Assembly: GCA_030760725.1 (NCBI GenBank)
Contig: JASWHV010000004.1
Span: forward strand, 53,845,136 to 53,909,135
Direction of reading: 5' to 3'
Origin: Neostapfia colusana
Taxonomy: Eukaryota > Streptophyta > Magnoliopsida > Poales > Poaceae
DNA length: 64,000 bases
How positions within the stretch are numbered: position 1 is the stretch's first letter; each line of letters begins with the position of its first letter. A program made the translations under genes and the position numbers. This document shows positions 1 through 11,237 of the stretch, in pieces. The notes beneath the pieces are model-generated. The model was not told the origin of the DNA. It ran no database searches and was given only the letters and a program-made list of their open reading frames with translations.

Positions 1-2460
1 AATTGGCCAAGCTGCCCTATCTCAGCATGTGGTTGGCACGGTAAAGTCAGGTTACATGCTCCATGAACCGGTCCTTAGGATCCAGGCAAGTACTAAACAC
101 AAACCCGAATCTTGTGCATCCAGCACCAACCAAATCATCCAACTTGCCTCGATCCCTACCTTTACATAACTCATAATGTCTCATTCAAGAGTAAGGTAAA
201 CAAGTTGAAGACCTCATATCCCACTTATCCCATTCTAAGCACGGCTAAGCATAAGTGATATGAATGAATAATACAACAAATCCCAACCCAATCTACAAGG
301 AAACAAGATAATGCAATTCTAGGGAAACTTCCTATCATGGGTTTCATATTTCAATTGACAATGCAAATAATTCTATCTACACAGCCTAGCATCGGATCAA
401 AGTGGTCAAGGACACTTGCCTTCTTCCTGCTGCTCTGGGAATTGAAAGTCTTGGTCTTGGAAGGGGAGAACTTGCTCTGGGGCAGGTTCTACTCATGCCA
501 ATACACATAGCAAAAGAAAACAACAATCCATAAACCATAGTCCACACTTTCACTTCATGCACACCACACATACATACATATGGAAGTCATTCACATTTCT
601 AAGTGTTGTGGTTACCGTAGATGTGTTGATTTTTGGCCTACATGCACTTTTAAACATATATATATTATTTCTAACTTCTGTATTCAGATTTCTATTTGCA
701 CACTATATATGAATTTCCAATTTGAACAAATTCTTTATATTTAGTTAATACAATTCTTAGCCACAAAGTTTGCATGAAAGGTATTTCCCTACTCCAAATA
801 AGTTTTCAGATCTTCTACAAAATCCTAAATTGAAGTTTCTGGGTTTGGAGACCTCATTTATCATATTCTAATTATGCATACCTATTTTCCTATATTTTCA
901 GATTTATTTTGTATGCCTAAAAGTGAACTTTACTATTAAAATAGTAAGACATATCATCTAAACAGAATAGGTTCTGATCTAAAATGTTCAATAATATATT
1001 TTTGAACTTCCTCTCTGATGTGAAACAATTTAAATTTATTTTACTAGTTTTTAGAATTATTTCCTAGACAAAAATGTGTCTCTAGAGAAAATAAAAATGA
1101 GCAACACTTAGGCAGATTACATTTCAGCCTAAAATCTATTTTTAACTCATTCTAAAGTTTTCCAAGTGCTAGAGAGTTTAAACTTGAATTTGCACATGTG
1201 TTTGCCTTACCTTTTAAATTTAAATCCTAGCCACATATTCAAATTTCTGAATTTAATATCCTATAGGGTCAAAAAGGTAAATCCACCCTACTGCAGGGTT
1301 TAATTTACTATTTCCTAAATTTCCAGGGGTCTAACTACACATAACAGAGGGGTTTTCCTAATTTTTATTGAGTCCAGGGGCTAAAACTGATTTTTAAATG
1401 AATTTACACGAATTTCTGACGGTCCAGGGGCTAGATCAGAAGTTTCCGGGGCTAGCTCGTGTTTTCTGATATCCCCAGGGGGTAGCGCGTAAGAATCCTG
1501 GCCTTTATAATGCGGGGCCGACGTGGACCGTCCGATTTAAAACAGACGGCTGAGATTATAACACGAAGCAGTACCGGTTAGATCTAATAGGAACCGCACG
1601 ATTTAAAATGGGCGGGCCTCAGGGGGGCCACGTCGCCCTGGCCGTGCACGGGCGGCGCTGCCCGGTGGCGCGCGGCGGGAGGCGGGAGGCGGCGATCTCG
1701 CCGGAGATCTTCGGGTTTTCGTCTATACTTCCTATAACTTGGATTTCTTGGCATAGAACGGAAGAGGGGAGGTAGGGGATCTCACCTCGGGGTTTTTCTT
1801 GAGCTCGGGGGCCCTGGAACGCGGTCGGCGACGAGGTCCGAGATGAAAACGCGGCGGTGCTCACCGGAGCTGTGTCCAGAGCGCAAAACACCGGGTTTCC
1901 TTCACCTGCGAGACTCCCCAGAGGTGGTGGAACATGATCAGCACGTTAGATCGGGAAATTCGAGTGAGGATCGAAGGAAATCGGCGGTAGAAGCTTTGAT
2001 TCTCACCGGAGAGAAAGATGGAGCGGTGCTGGGGAATTCGGCGAGTTTCCTTGCGTGGAATGCATGAGGAGAGGCTGCGGAGGATCGGTTTGGATAAGTA
2101 GCAGCGCCCGGGGCCGAAGATCAGGTTGGGGGCGTGGGTTCCGGAGGTTGGTTTTGATTCGGGTGCGAGAGAGAGAGAGAGAGCCGGGGTCGGTTGGGGC
2201 GCGCGGGGGAAGAAGATGACAGGCGGGCCCCGCACGTAAGAGAGAGGGAGAGAGGGGGGGGCGCAGGTTGGGCTGGCTGGCGCGGGGTCTTGGGCCGGCT
2301 GGCGGGTTTCGACCCACTGGCCGGTTTCGGTTTTCTTTTTCCTTTTTTTTTCTGTTTTGATTTGAATTTGAATTCCATTTTGAATTTGAATTGCTTTATC
2401 ACATGCATTACGTCCAAAATTTTTTAAATTCCCCTCTTTAGCAGGTTTTGGGGTGTTACA
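1..2460 (-). mobile_element. Family A LTR, truncated by window edge (A4)
   Basis: The right end reads ...GGGGTGTTACA, the reverse complement of the LTR start TGTAACACCCC seen at 3063, 7594 and 41522. Bases 1-80 are the reverse complement of about 5730-5805 in the A3 solo LTR. The 3' quarter of the LTR, including its polyadenylation signal and terminal hairpin, lies outside the window, so its target duplication cannot be tested. The first bases after TGTAACACCCC match A3 best, so A4 and A3 form a subgroup distinct from A1 and A2. Open frames in its GC-rich part are low-complexity and not convincing genes. Confidence 0.9.
2167..2183. repeat. (GA)n microsatellite inside A4 LTR
   Basis: About eight GA dinucleotide units in the GC-rich part of the minus-strand LTR; the nearby bases to 2260 are also purine-rich (GAGAGGG runs). 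The other A LTRs lack a run of this length, so it is a local expansion. Confidence 0.8.
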
Positions 2461-3062
2461 CATCCCCGCCCCCCTCTCATTTTCATGAGGGTGCTCTTAT
2501 CATTAACCTCTCGCGAGTAACTCCATTACTCAAACTTTCTCGCGAGTAGCTTTTTACTACTCGACTTCTACCGAGCTAGCAACAACATTAGCCTAGCATC
2601 TACGACGAGGCAAAGCCTACACTAAACTTTCTACTCAGGGATGTAATAGCCATGCAAGTGGGTTTCAACCATCCTAGACATAATGCACAATATCAAGTCT
2701 AATAAACATGAGGTGAAGTAAAGCAAAATTTAAAATGGTAATTAGGTGCAAACCGGGGCTTGCCTTGCTCAACGGTTTTGTTAGAAGCTAGGAGTTAGTC
2801 CTCCTCCGGAGAATCTGCCAAACTCGTCACGAGATGGAGATCCTCGCTGCGGAGTTGAGTCCTCGTCGAACGTCGATGTCACTTGAGCTATTATATTGCA
2901 ATGCACATATATTTCAAAAGCAATTTAGAAACTGTTTCAAAACTGTTGTTCGAGTTAACTCACACATAACAGGGAAAAACATCAGCAAGGTTTCTTTTGT
3001 TGGATCTACAACCTTAAAGATGATGAAAGCTAGGGTGAAAATAGATACTATTAATCACCATG
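2461..3062 (-). mobile_element. Family B LTR, piece 1 of B1 (minus)
   Basis: The sequence aligns by eye with 30063-30590 (B3) and with the reverse complement of the 3' half of the B4 LTR. Shared blocks include a stretch around 2680-2760 ending in AAACCGGGGCTTGCC. The left edge abuts the A4 LTR and the right edge ends with CCATG, one copy of the A3 target duplication. The piece continues at 6786. No gene is seen. Confidence 0.8.
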
Positions 3063-6000
3063 TGTAACACCCCAAAACCTGCTAAAGAGGGGAATTTAAA
3101 AATTTTGGACGTATTGCATGTGGTGAAGCAATTCAAATTCAAACCGGAATTAAAATTTAAATCAAAACAGAGAAAGAAAAGGAAAAGGAAAAAGAAAAAT
3201 GGCCAGTGGGCCGAAACCCATCTCAGCCGGCCCAAAACCCGCGCGCACTTCTCCCCCTCTCCCTCTCTCTGACACGCAGGACCCGCGTGTCATCTCCTTC
3301 CCCGCGCGCCCCCAACCGCTCCGGTTCCTTCACGCCCGATCGCACGCGCCCCCGCTCCCGGATTCCGCGCACTCGACCCAACCCCGAATCCCTCGTGCTG
3401 TTCTGCTCAATCGCAACAAACCCCCGTGCCCCCGGCCCTGATAAAAACAGATGACCCCGCCACCCTCCCCTCGCACGAGCAGTTTCTCTCCCGGTGAGCG
3501 CCGCCGCCGTTGAGTTTAGAAATTCCCGAGGGCATCACCGTTACCCTCTGTCAAACCGATCTCGTGACCCTGCAGCACCGCGTACAAGCTGTAGACGCCG
3601 ACCCCGGAGGGAAACACCGCCGGAAACGACCAACCCGCCGCTCGCCGGTGAGTACCGCCGCCGCTCGCCGGTGAAACCTTCGAATTACACGGTTTCGATC
3701 CACCCTAATCATCGGTGTGCCATCTCTAGACCCCAGTGAAGCGTCACGACCCGAGAGCTCGAAGGGATCACCGCCCCAACTGCCACTTCAACGTGCACCG
3801 AAGACCATCGCCGTTGAAGCTCGCCGCCGACCCCATCTAGCCACGTAGGGATCAAGAAAACCACTGAGGTGAGGCCCCCTTCCTCCCCTCTGCCGTTTGC
3901 TACCAAAAAGGGCGGGTGTTAGCGTCTGTAGATGAAGATCCGCAATCTCGCCGGCGAGATCGCACCGCTGCCGCCGTGCACCGCCGCGCGCGCGGGCGAA
4001 TTCTGGCCAGGAGCTACGTGGCCTCTTGTGGGCCGTCTATTTTAAATCGCACGTCAGAAATTAAATCGGCGCATACCCCTTCGGCGATCTAATCTGAGCC
4101 GTCTGTTTTAAATCCAACGGCCCACGTTAGCCCCACGTTATAAAGGCCGGGAATCTTACACGCTACCCCCTGGGGACCTCGGAAAACACGAGCTAGCCAC
4201 GGAAACTTCTGATCTAGCACCTGGACCCTTAGAAATTCATGTAAATTCATTTAAAAATCAGTTTTAGCCCCTGGACTTAATAAGAATTAGGAAGACCTCC
4301 CTATTTTGCACACTTAGACCCCTAAAGATTTAGAAATTGGGAAATGGGGCCCCACAGTAGGGTGGATTTGCACATCAGCCCCTGAGGGTTATTAATTTCA
4401 GGAAATTGAATATGTGAATAGGATTTAAAATTCAAACATAGGTATATGATCAGCTTAATTATTCTAACCCTGTGGAAAATATGTAGAAACAATCTAAAAT
4501 GTGAGTTTAGAGGGGAAATAAACTATTAAAATCAATAAGATTACTGTTTCGTAATTTATATCTGAAATATGCCCTTTAGGCATAAAACAAGTTTAAACTG
4601 TGGAAAAGTGAGTCTAAATAACCAAAAAGGGATAGGAAAAATTTATGAAGGTTCTGATTGGGAAATTGGAACAGAAGAAATTTTTGTAGGAATTTAGGTT
4701 GCTGTTTTATTGGTGGAAATTCATTTCTAGACTAGAAAACAATTCTGAAAATGGGTAAAAATAACTTTAAATTGGTTTCCATCAGAGAGGAAGTCAAAGA
4801 ATATTTTATTGAACATTTTATATCAGAACATATTCTGTTTAGGAGATATGCTTTATTATTTTAATACTAAAGTTCACTTTTAGGCATAGAAAATAAATCT
4901 GAAAATATAGGAAAATAGGTATGCATAATTAGAAAATGATAGATGTGGTCTCCAAATCTAAAAAACTTCAATTTAGGATTTTGTAGAAGATCTGAAAACC
5001 TATTTGGAGTAGGAAATTATATTTTATGCAAACTTGTGGCTAAAAAGTGTATTAATTAAATATAGAGAATTTGTTCAAATTGGAAATTCATATATAGTGT
5101 ACAAATAGAAATCTGAATACAAAAGTTAGAGATAATATATAAATGTTTAAAAGTGTATGTGGGCCTAAAATCGACACATCTAGGGTAACCACAACACCTA
5201 GAAATGTGAATGATTTTCATATGTATGTATGTGTGGTTTGCATGAGTGAAATTGTGGACTATGGCTTATGGATTGTTGTTTTCTTTTGCTATGTGTATTG
5301 GCATGAGCAGAACCAGCCCCAGAGAAGGTTCTCACCTTTCAAGACCAAGACTTTCTATTCCCAGAGCAGCAGGAAGAAGGCAAGTGTCCTTGACCACTTT
5401 GATCCTATACTAGGATGTGTAGCTAGAATTAATTTGCATTGTCAATTTAGGAATATGATACCCAAGATAGGAAGTTTCCCTAGATTTTCATTATCTTATT
5501 TCCTTGTAGCCTAGGTTGGGATTTATTTTATTATGTAATTTATTTATATGCTTATGCCTGGCTATGCTTAGAATGGGATAAGTGGGATATGAGATCATCA
5601 ACTTATTTACCTTACTCTTGTATGAGATATTATGAGTTATGTAGAGGTAGGGATCGAGGCAAGTTGGATGATTTGGTTGGTGTTGGGTGCACGAGACTTG
5701 GGTTTGTGTTTAGTACTTGCCTGGATCCTAAGGACCGGTTCATGGAGCATGTAACCTGGCTTTACCGTGCCAACCACATGCTGAGATGGGGCAGCTTGGC
5801 CAATTAATTAGGTGTATCCCCGGCATAGTATGGGTGTTTGGATGGTGCGGGGAATAGGTGTCAGCTTGATTACCATATGAACCGCAAGGATCAAGAGGAG
5901 GCCACTGCAGCGGGGTTGGAGCCTCTTGTATGCTGTTAGGGGTGAAACCTCAGTGGGCCCACGCTCGTCGGGAATCCCTTTGTAAAGGCCTTGTAGTGAT

Positions 6001-6785
6001 CTCCTGGCTACACACCTGGGAAGTGTGAACGTGGTTCGCGACCACTAGCATAATGGAGGTTCTTTTAGTCCACCCGGCAACGGGGGATGAAATCACTTCA
6101 TGTGGGTACAGTGGTGCAAACTCTGCAGAGTCAAAACTGTCGTGACAGCCGTGCTCACGGACAAGAGCGGCTTGGACTTATTAATGATTAGAGGATGATG
6201 AATTGGGAAGTTGAGGATGTTAAGCGGGAAGCTTAACATTGGAGATAAGATTATGGTTACTTGATATTGATGATGGGTTGAGGGATTGGGACCATTTCAC
6301 CTGTGTAGTAATGTAGGTGCTTAATAAGCTAAGGTCATAGGTATTAATTGCGTAGTGCTTTAACCAAGAGTTCAACCTCTCCTTGCTCTAGCCACGCATA
6401 ACATAACTTTCCCACACTTGCTGAGTACCAACGGTACTCAAGCTTGCTTTTCTGTTGGTTTAAATTGCTGCTCAGGTCAAGGGGATGATGTGGTGTTTAA
6501 TGACCAAGACTTCGTACTCGAAGAAGGATTCTAGGTTCACGGAGTCTCCCGGGCAACGCATGTGACGGAGCCCACAAGATTTATATTTCCGCTGCTGTTT
6601 TATTTACATGTTATGAACATATTATTGTCCATCGAGACATTATGCTATGTAAAACTTATTTGTATCCGAACACTTGGCTTGTAATAAAATGAAGCTTCAC
6701 TATTTGTCATCACATGTATGAGAGAATGATCCTGGCATACATGTGATATTCACTCGGTTGCTCTTCAGAGAAACCGGGTGTGACA
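3063..6785 (+). mobile_element. Family A solo LTR (A3)
   Basis: A 3.7 kb LTR beginning TGTAACACCCC and ending GGTGTGACA, flanked by CCATG at 3058-3062 and 6786-6790. No internal region is attached, so this is a solo LTR, normally the product of recombination between the two LTRs of one element. It carries the family's near-terminal inverted repeat (6709-6747), an AATAAA-type signal just before it and a TATA-like GATAAAAAC near 3440. It interrupts the B1 LTR: joining the flanks across the insertion restores the sequence seen uninterrupted near 30570-30590. Confidence 0.95.
6709..6747 (+). other. LTR near-terminal hairpin, 12-bp stem (A3)
   Basis: ATCACATGTATG at 6709-6720 pairs perfectly with CATACATGTGAT at 6736-6747 across a 15-nt loop. 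The same stem occurs in both LTRs of A1 and of A2. Confidence 0.85.
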
Positions 6786-7593
6786 CCATGTGATTAAGTC
6801 TAATATATGAACACTTAAACCTAAAATATGGTAGCTCAAGTTCCATAGGTCCAATGAAGCTGATAATTTAACCACAGCTTCTATGGAAGGTATTTAGGCA
6901 GTGCGCAAAAATTGAGCTCATGAAATGGCTCAAGGTGATCACAATAATTCCTTATGTGATTTTCACTAATCTGCCTTTACCCCTTAGATATTAAGCTTTC
7001 CTACGCTGCAAAGTAGACTTTTTGTGAAGTACAATATATCTTGAGTCCATAGGAATTGGTTTTACCATTTTTGGAGTTTCCTACATGGAGCTATGAATTT
7101 TAGAAAGAATGGGAAAAAGCTGAAAATGTCTCCGTTAGTTTTCCCATTTCAGAGATATAAGGAATGCACACATCATTTACCAAGCAAATGGGGTCCAATG
7201 CCTCTGAAATATTTACTGGAGTTCAAATAATTTCGGAAGAATGTCCTGTCCAAATTTGGGATTTTTCTAATAAACAGAACTCCTGTAAAAATTACTACAA
7301 CATTTTTTTAATGAATTCATGAGCCAAATCCAGGGATTTTCATAAACATTGGGCTACACCCCTTGAGAGTACTCTCTGAGAGGAATCCAACAAAATTTGT
7401 TTCACAATTTTTGGACATTCCTACACAAAGTTATGGCTCTCCAAAGTTTGAACTAAAGTGGGAAAATCTGGAAATGTTTAAAACCTGCTCGTGGGCCCCA
7501 CCTGTCATCCCTAACCTTCAACCTCGCGCCAAACAGGGCAGTGGCGGCTCCCTCCGGTGAGGGTCACCGAAAAGGCCCTTCCCAGCCACCTCC
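6786..7593 (-). mobile_element. Family B LTR, piece 2 of B1 (minus)
   Basis: Continuation of B1 between the A3 solo LTR and the A1 element. It aligns with 30590-31400 (B3), with 27060-27920 (B2 LTR) and with the reverse complement of 59600-60500 (B4). It ends in CCTCC (7589-7593), the left target duplication of A1. The 65-codon frame at 7363-7560 is not conserved as protein in the other copies and is not called. No gene is seen. Confidence 0.85.
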
Positions 7594-8007
7594 TGTAACA
7601 CCCCAAATTTTGATTCAAAACCCTAAACCATGTTCAGAGGGGAATTTAAAATTTTTTGGATGTGTTGCATGTTTTGCAAAAATTCAAATTCAAACTGGAA
7701 TTCAAATTAGACTCAAAACAGAAAAGAAATGGAAAAAGAAAAAGAGAAATGGGAAAAAACCGGCCAGTGGGCCGAAACCCGCCAGCCGGCCCAGTTTTCC
7801 CCGCGCCAGCCCGCCCCCGCGCGCGCCGCGCTGTCTCTCACAGACAGGTGGGAGCCACATGTCATCCCTAACCCCCGCTCGCGCCGACCCCGGACTCTCT
7901 CCCGCGCGCGCGCGATCGCAACCGACCGGATTTCCGCGTCCCGCAGCCCGAATTCTGGTCCCAGAAGAATCAAACTCGATCACAACCAACTCACCGCCCT
8001 CCCCCGG

Positions 8008-8016
8008 CTATAAAAA
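8008..8016 (+). promoter_or_regulatory. Candidate TATA box, A1 5' LTR
   Basis: CTATAAAAA followed by CCCC, after a pyrimidine-rich CCCTCCCCCGG stretch. The same box is present at 17249 in the 3' LTR and at 41918 and 51127 in A2. Transcription would start about 30 bp downstream (inference). A second TATA-like TTATAAAG lies at 8555-8562. Confidence 0.65.
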
Positions 8017-8285
8017 CCCCAGCCCCGATCGGTTTTTCCCACGCGATCGCCGATTTTTACTCCGGTGAGCACCGAGACTTCGCCGGTGAATTCTGGCCGA
8101 TCTAAGCTCGGAAACTCTGATCTAACTCGCTGGTCTTGATCCACCGCCTCCGGGGAGCTTTGCAGGTGCAGAAAACTCGGAGAATTACGGTGTAAACACA
8201 GCGCCGACGAGCTTCGCCGTGGTTTTGCCTCGGACCTCGCCGACGATCACTTTCCAGGACCCCCGAGCTCGAGAAAACCCCCGAG

Positions 8286-8291
8286 GTGAGA
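8286..8291 (+). promoter_or_regulatory. Candidate splice donor in LTR leader
   Basis: CCGAG followed by GTGAGA fits the plant donor consensus. It lies about 270 bp after the TATA box and is conserved at 17527 and 42197, and in the A2 3' LTR near 51402. Its possible partners are the acceptor-like sites at 11237 and 12318. Confidence 0.4.
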
Positions 8292-8579
8292 TCCCTGACC
8301 TCCCCTCTACCGATCTATGCCATAAGATCACAGTTCTAGGCAGAATTCTCGAGGATCCGAAACTTTCCGGCGAGATCGCCGCTTCCCGCCACCGTGCGCC
8401 GCTGGCAGCGCCGCCTGCGCTCGATCAGAGCGACGTGGCCGCTTGTGCGCCGTTTATTTTAAATCGCACGGTAGACTTTAAAACCCCGCGTACCGGTTCG
8501 ATGTTATAATCTCAGCCGTCGGTTTAAAATCGGACGGTCCACGTCAGCCCCGCGTTATAAAGACTGGAATTCTTACGTG

Positions 8580-8772
8580 CTACCCCCTGGGGTTCTCTGG
8601 AATTGAGAGCTAGCCCCGGAAACTTCAGATCTAGCCCCTGGAACTCCAGAAAATCATGTAAATTCATTTAAAAATCAGTTTTAGCCCCTGGACTTAATAA
8701 AAATTAGGAAAAACACCTCTGATAAGTGTAGCTAGACCCCTGGAAATTCTGAAAATAATATTATAGACCCTG
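8580..8772 (+). repeat. Degenerate CTAGCCCCTGG array in A LTRs
   Basis: Six imperfect copies of a (C)TAG(C/A)CCCTGG motif start at about 8580, 8610, 8631, 8681, 8732 and 8762, separated by AT-rich spacers. The array is kept in every A LTR, for example 4162-4330 in A3, 42492-42680 in A2 and inverted at about 1320-1490 in A4. It lies just after the second TATA-like box. The function is unknown. Confidence 0.6.
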
Positions 8773-10384
8773 TAATGGGGTGAGTTTACTTTTTAACCCT
8801 GTTTAGTATTTAATTTAGAAAATTGGATATGTAACTAGTGTTTAAAAATTAAAAAGTGGGACAAACATATTGTCAAAATTAAGTTAAAGACTTTCTCAGT
8901 GTTTAGAAAATTTTGGAGTGAGATAAAAACATATTTTGGACAGAATTGAATCTGTTTAATTTATTATTCACATTTAGGGATACATTTTTAAGTAAAGAAT
9001 AGTTATAGAAAATAGGTAAAATAATTATAAAATAGTTTACATCAGAGGCAAAGGTCAAAATATGTTATTAAATTATTTAGGACCAGAACCTATTCTGTTT
9101 AGGTGATGTGTATTACTAATTTCATAATAAAATACACAATTATGCATAGGAATATAAATCTGAAAATATAGCAACTAGTAAAAGATAAATGGAGTTTCTA
9201 AAATCCAAAGAATTCAGTTTAGGGTTGATAGAAATTATGAAGGCACATATGGAGAAGAAAAATACTTTTCATACATACTTGGTAGTTTAATGTAAGGAAT
9301 TTATTTAAAACTGAAACACACACATATATATATATATAAATATAGTATGTAAGTATAAATATGAACACCAAAGTAGGAATCATACACATATAAATAAAAG
9401 TGTATGCAAGCCACAGATCAACACACAAAGTAACCACAACACATATAATGGTGAATGAATTTCATAAATATGAATGTGTGGTTTGTATAAAGTAGAAGTG
9501 TGAACTATGTCTTATGATTGTTGTTTTTCTTTTGCTATGTGTGATGGTATGAAGTAGAACCTGTTCAAGAGCAAGTTAACCCTTTCCAAGATCAGGACTA
9601 CCCATTTCAAGAGCAGCAAGAAGGAGGCAAGTGTCCTTGACCACTTTGATCCTATGCTAGGATGTGTAGATAGAATTATTTGCATTGTCAAATGAAATAT
9701 GAAACCCATGCTAGGAAAGTTTCCCTAGAATTGCATTACTTTGTTTCCTTGTAGCTCGGGTTGGGATTTATTTTGTCATGTCATTTATTTACATGCATTT
9801 GCTTAGCCATGCTTAGAATGGGATATTTGGGACATGAGATCATCAGTTTATATTACCATACTCTTGAATGAGACATTGTGAGTTATGTAGAGGTAGGGAT
9901 CAAGGCAAGTTGGATGTTTTGGTTGTGTGCTGGGTGCACGAGACTTGGGTTTGTGTTTAGTACTTGCCTGGATCCTAAGGACCGGTTCATGGAGCATGTA
10001 ACCCGGCTTTACAGTGCCAACCACATGCTGAGATGGGGCAGCTTGGCCAATTAATTAGGTGTATCCCCGGCGTAGTATGGGTGTGTTGGATGGTGCGGGC
10101 AGTAGGTGTCAGCTGGACTACCATATGAACCGCAAGGCTCAAGAGGGGGCCACTGCAGCGGGGTTGGAGCCTCTTGTATGCTGTTAGGGGTGAAACCTCA
10201 GTGGGCCCACGCTCGTCGGGAATCCCTTTGTAAAGGCTTCGTAGTGATCTCCTGGCCGCACACCTGGGAAGTGTGAATGTGGATCGTAGCCACTGGCATA
10301 ATGGAGGTTCTTTTAGTCCACCCGGCAACGGGGGATGAAATCACTACTTGTGGGTACAGTGGTACAAACTCTGTAGAGTCAAAA

Positions 10385-10408
10385 CTGTCTTGACAGCCGT
10401 GCTCACGG
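10385..10408 (+). other. Twin mini-hairpin in A LTR
   Basis: CTGTC-TT-GACAG is followed at once by CCGTG-CT-CACGG. In A3 the first loop is GT and in A2 it is AT while the stem is unchanged. The second stem carries one mismatch in each A2 LTR. Confidence 0.6.
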
Positions 10409-10918
10409 TTAAGAGCGGCCTGGACTTATTCATGATTAGGGGATTGATGGTTTTGGAAGTTAAGCGGGAAGCTTAACATTGGAAATGATGTTATGGTTAT
10501 TAGATTATGATGATGGGATGGGAGATTGGGACCATTTCACTTGTGTAGTAATGTAGGTGCTTAATAAGCTAAGGTGATAGGTATTAATTGCGTAGTGCTT
10601 TAACCATGAGTTCAATCTCTCCTTGTTCTAGCTCTGCATGATATAATTTTCCCACACTTGCTGAGTACCATTGGTACTCAACCTTGCATATTTGTTGGTT
10701 TATATTGCTGCTCAGGTCAAGATAATGAGGTGGTGTATAATGACCAAGATTTTGGCCCCGAGGAAGGTTTTTAGGTTCATGAAGACCCCCGGGCAACGCC
10801 TGTGATGGAGCCCTAAAGAATAATATTCCGCTGCTAGTTTATTTACTTGTGATGAAGCATTAGTGTCCATTGAGACATTTGCGATGTAAGACTTATTTAT
10901 ATTCGACACCTGGCTTGT

Positions 10919-10924
10919 AATAAA
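10919..10924 (+). terminator. Polyadenylation signal AATAAA, A1 5' LTR
   Basis: AATAAA lies about 100 bp before the LTR end and 20 bp before the 12-bp hairpin. It is conserved at 20160-20165 in the 3' LTR, where it would act in RNA 3'-end formation. Confidence 0.6.
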
Positions 10925-10943
10925 TGATGCTTCACTATTTGTC

Positions 10944-10982
10944 ATCACATGTATGAGAAAATGATCCTGGCATACATGTGAT
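10944..10982 (+). other. LTR near-terminal hairpin, 12-bp stem (A1 5' LTR)
   Basis: ATCACATGTATG pairs perfectly with CATACATGTGAT across a 15-nt loop. The same structure is at 20185-20223, 44886-44924, 54098-54136 and 6709-6747. The stem is unchanged in all five while loop bases vary. Confidence 0.85.
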
Positions 10983-11025
10983 ATTCACTTGGTTGTTTCT
11001 TCGGAAAAACCGGGTGTGACAGAGG

Positions 11026-11044
11026 TGGTATCAGAGCCAAGGTT
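11026..11044 (+). other. Primer binding site, initiator Met-tRNA (A1)
   Basis: TGGTATCAGAGCCAAGGTT begins 4 nt after the LTR end. TGGTATCAGAGC is the complement of the plant initiator-Met tRNA 3' end, the usual minus-strand primer of chromoviruses. Confidence 0.92.
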
Positions 11045-11237
11045 GCCCGTAGGAACGTGGACCTAGGTAGAAATGGATGTATTTAAGGGCCCTATTTTCT
11101 TAAAAACTATTTTCCAAGGTGTGGGTGGAAAAGTGTTATTAAAGGAGTCATTTTCTTCATCTTACCCCAACTTTCATTCAAAATAGGATTTTTGTTTGAG
11201 ATTTTATCTAACCTAACTTTAAATTCTTTTGTTTTAG

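Larger units (their letters stand above)
7594..11021 (+). repeat. 5' LTR of A1
   Basis: Starts TGTAACACCCC and ends GGTGTGACA directly before the primer binding site. The first 900 bp are GC-rich and carry the TATA box and splice-donor-like sites; the rest is AT-rich apart from a conserved GC-richer block around 9880-10420. Long frames inside it (for example 7541-8068) are Pro/Arg-rich, recur only because LTRs are duplicated, and are judged non-coding. Confidence 0.97.

Noticed and set aside
7541..8068. 175-codon plus-strand frame in the A1 5' LTR (repeated at 16751-17254), and a 200-codon minus-strand frame at 1861-2463
   Set aside because: They lie in the GC-rich LTR leader, are Pro/Arg-rich, occur in several frames at once, and are not conserved as protein in A2 or A3. 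They repeat only because LTRs are duplicated.
11026..11044. tRNA-like sequence at the TGGTATCAGAGC sites
   Set aside because: Only the tRNA 3'-end complement is present; there is no cloverleaf. These are primer binding sites, not tRNA genes.
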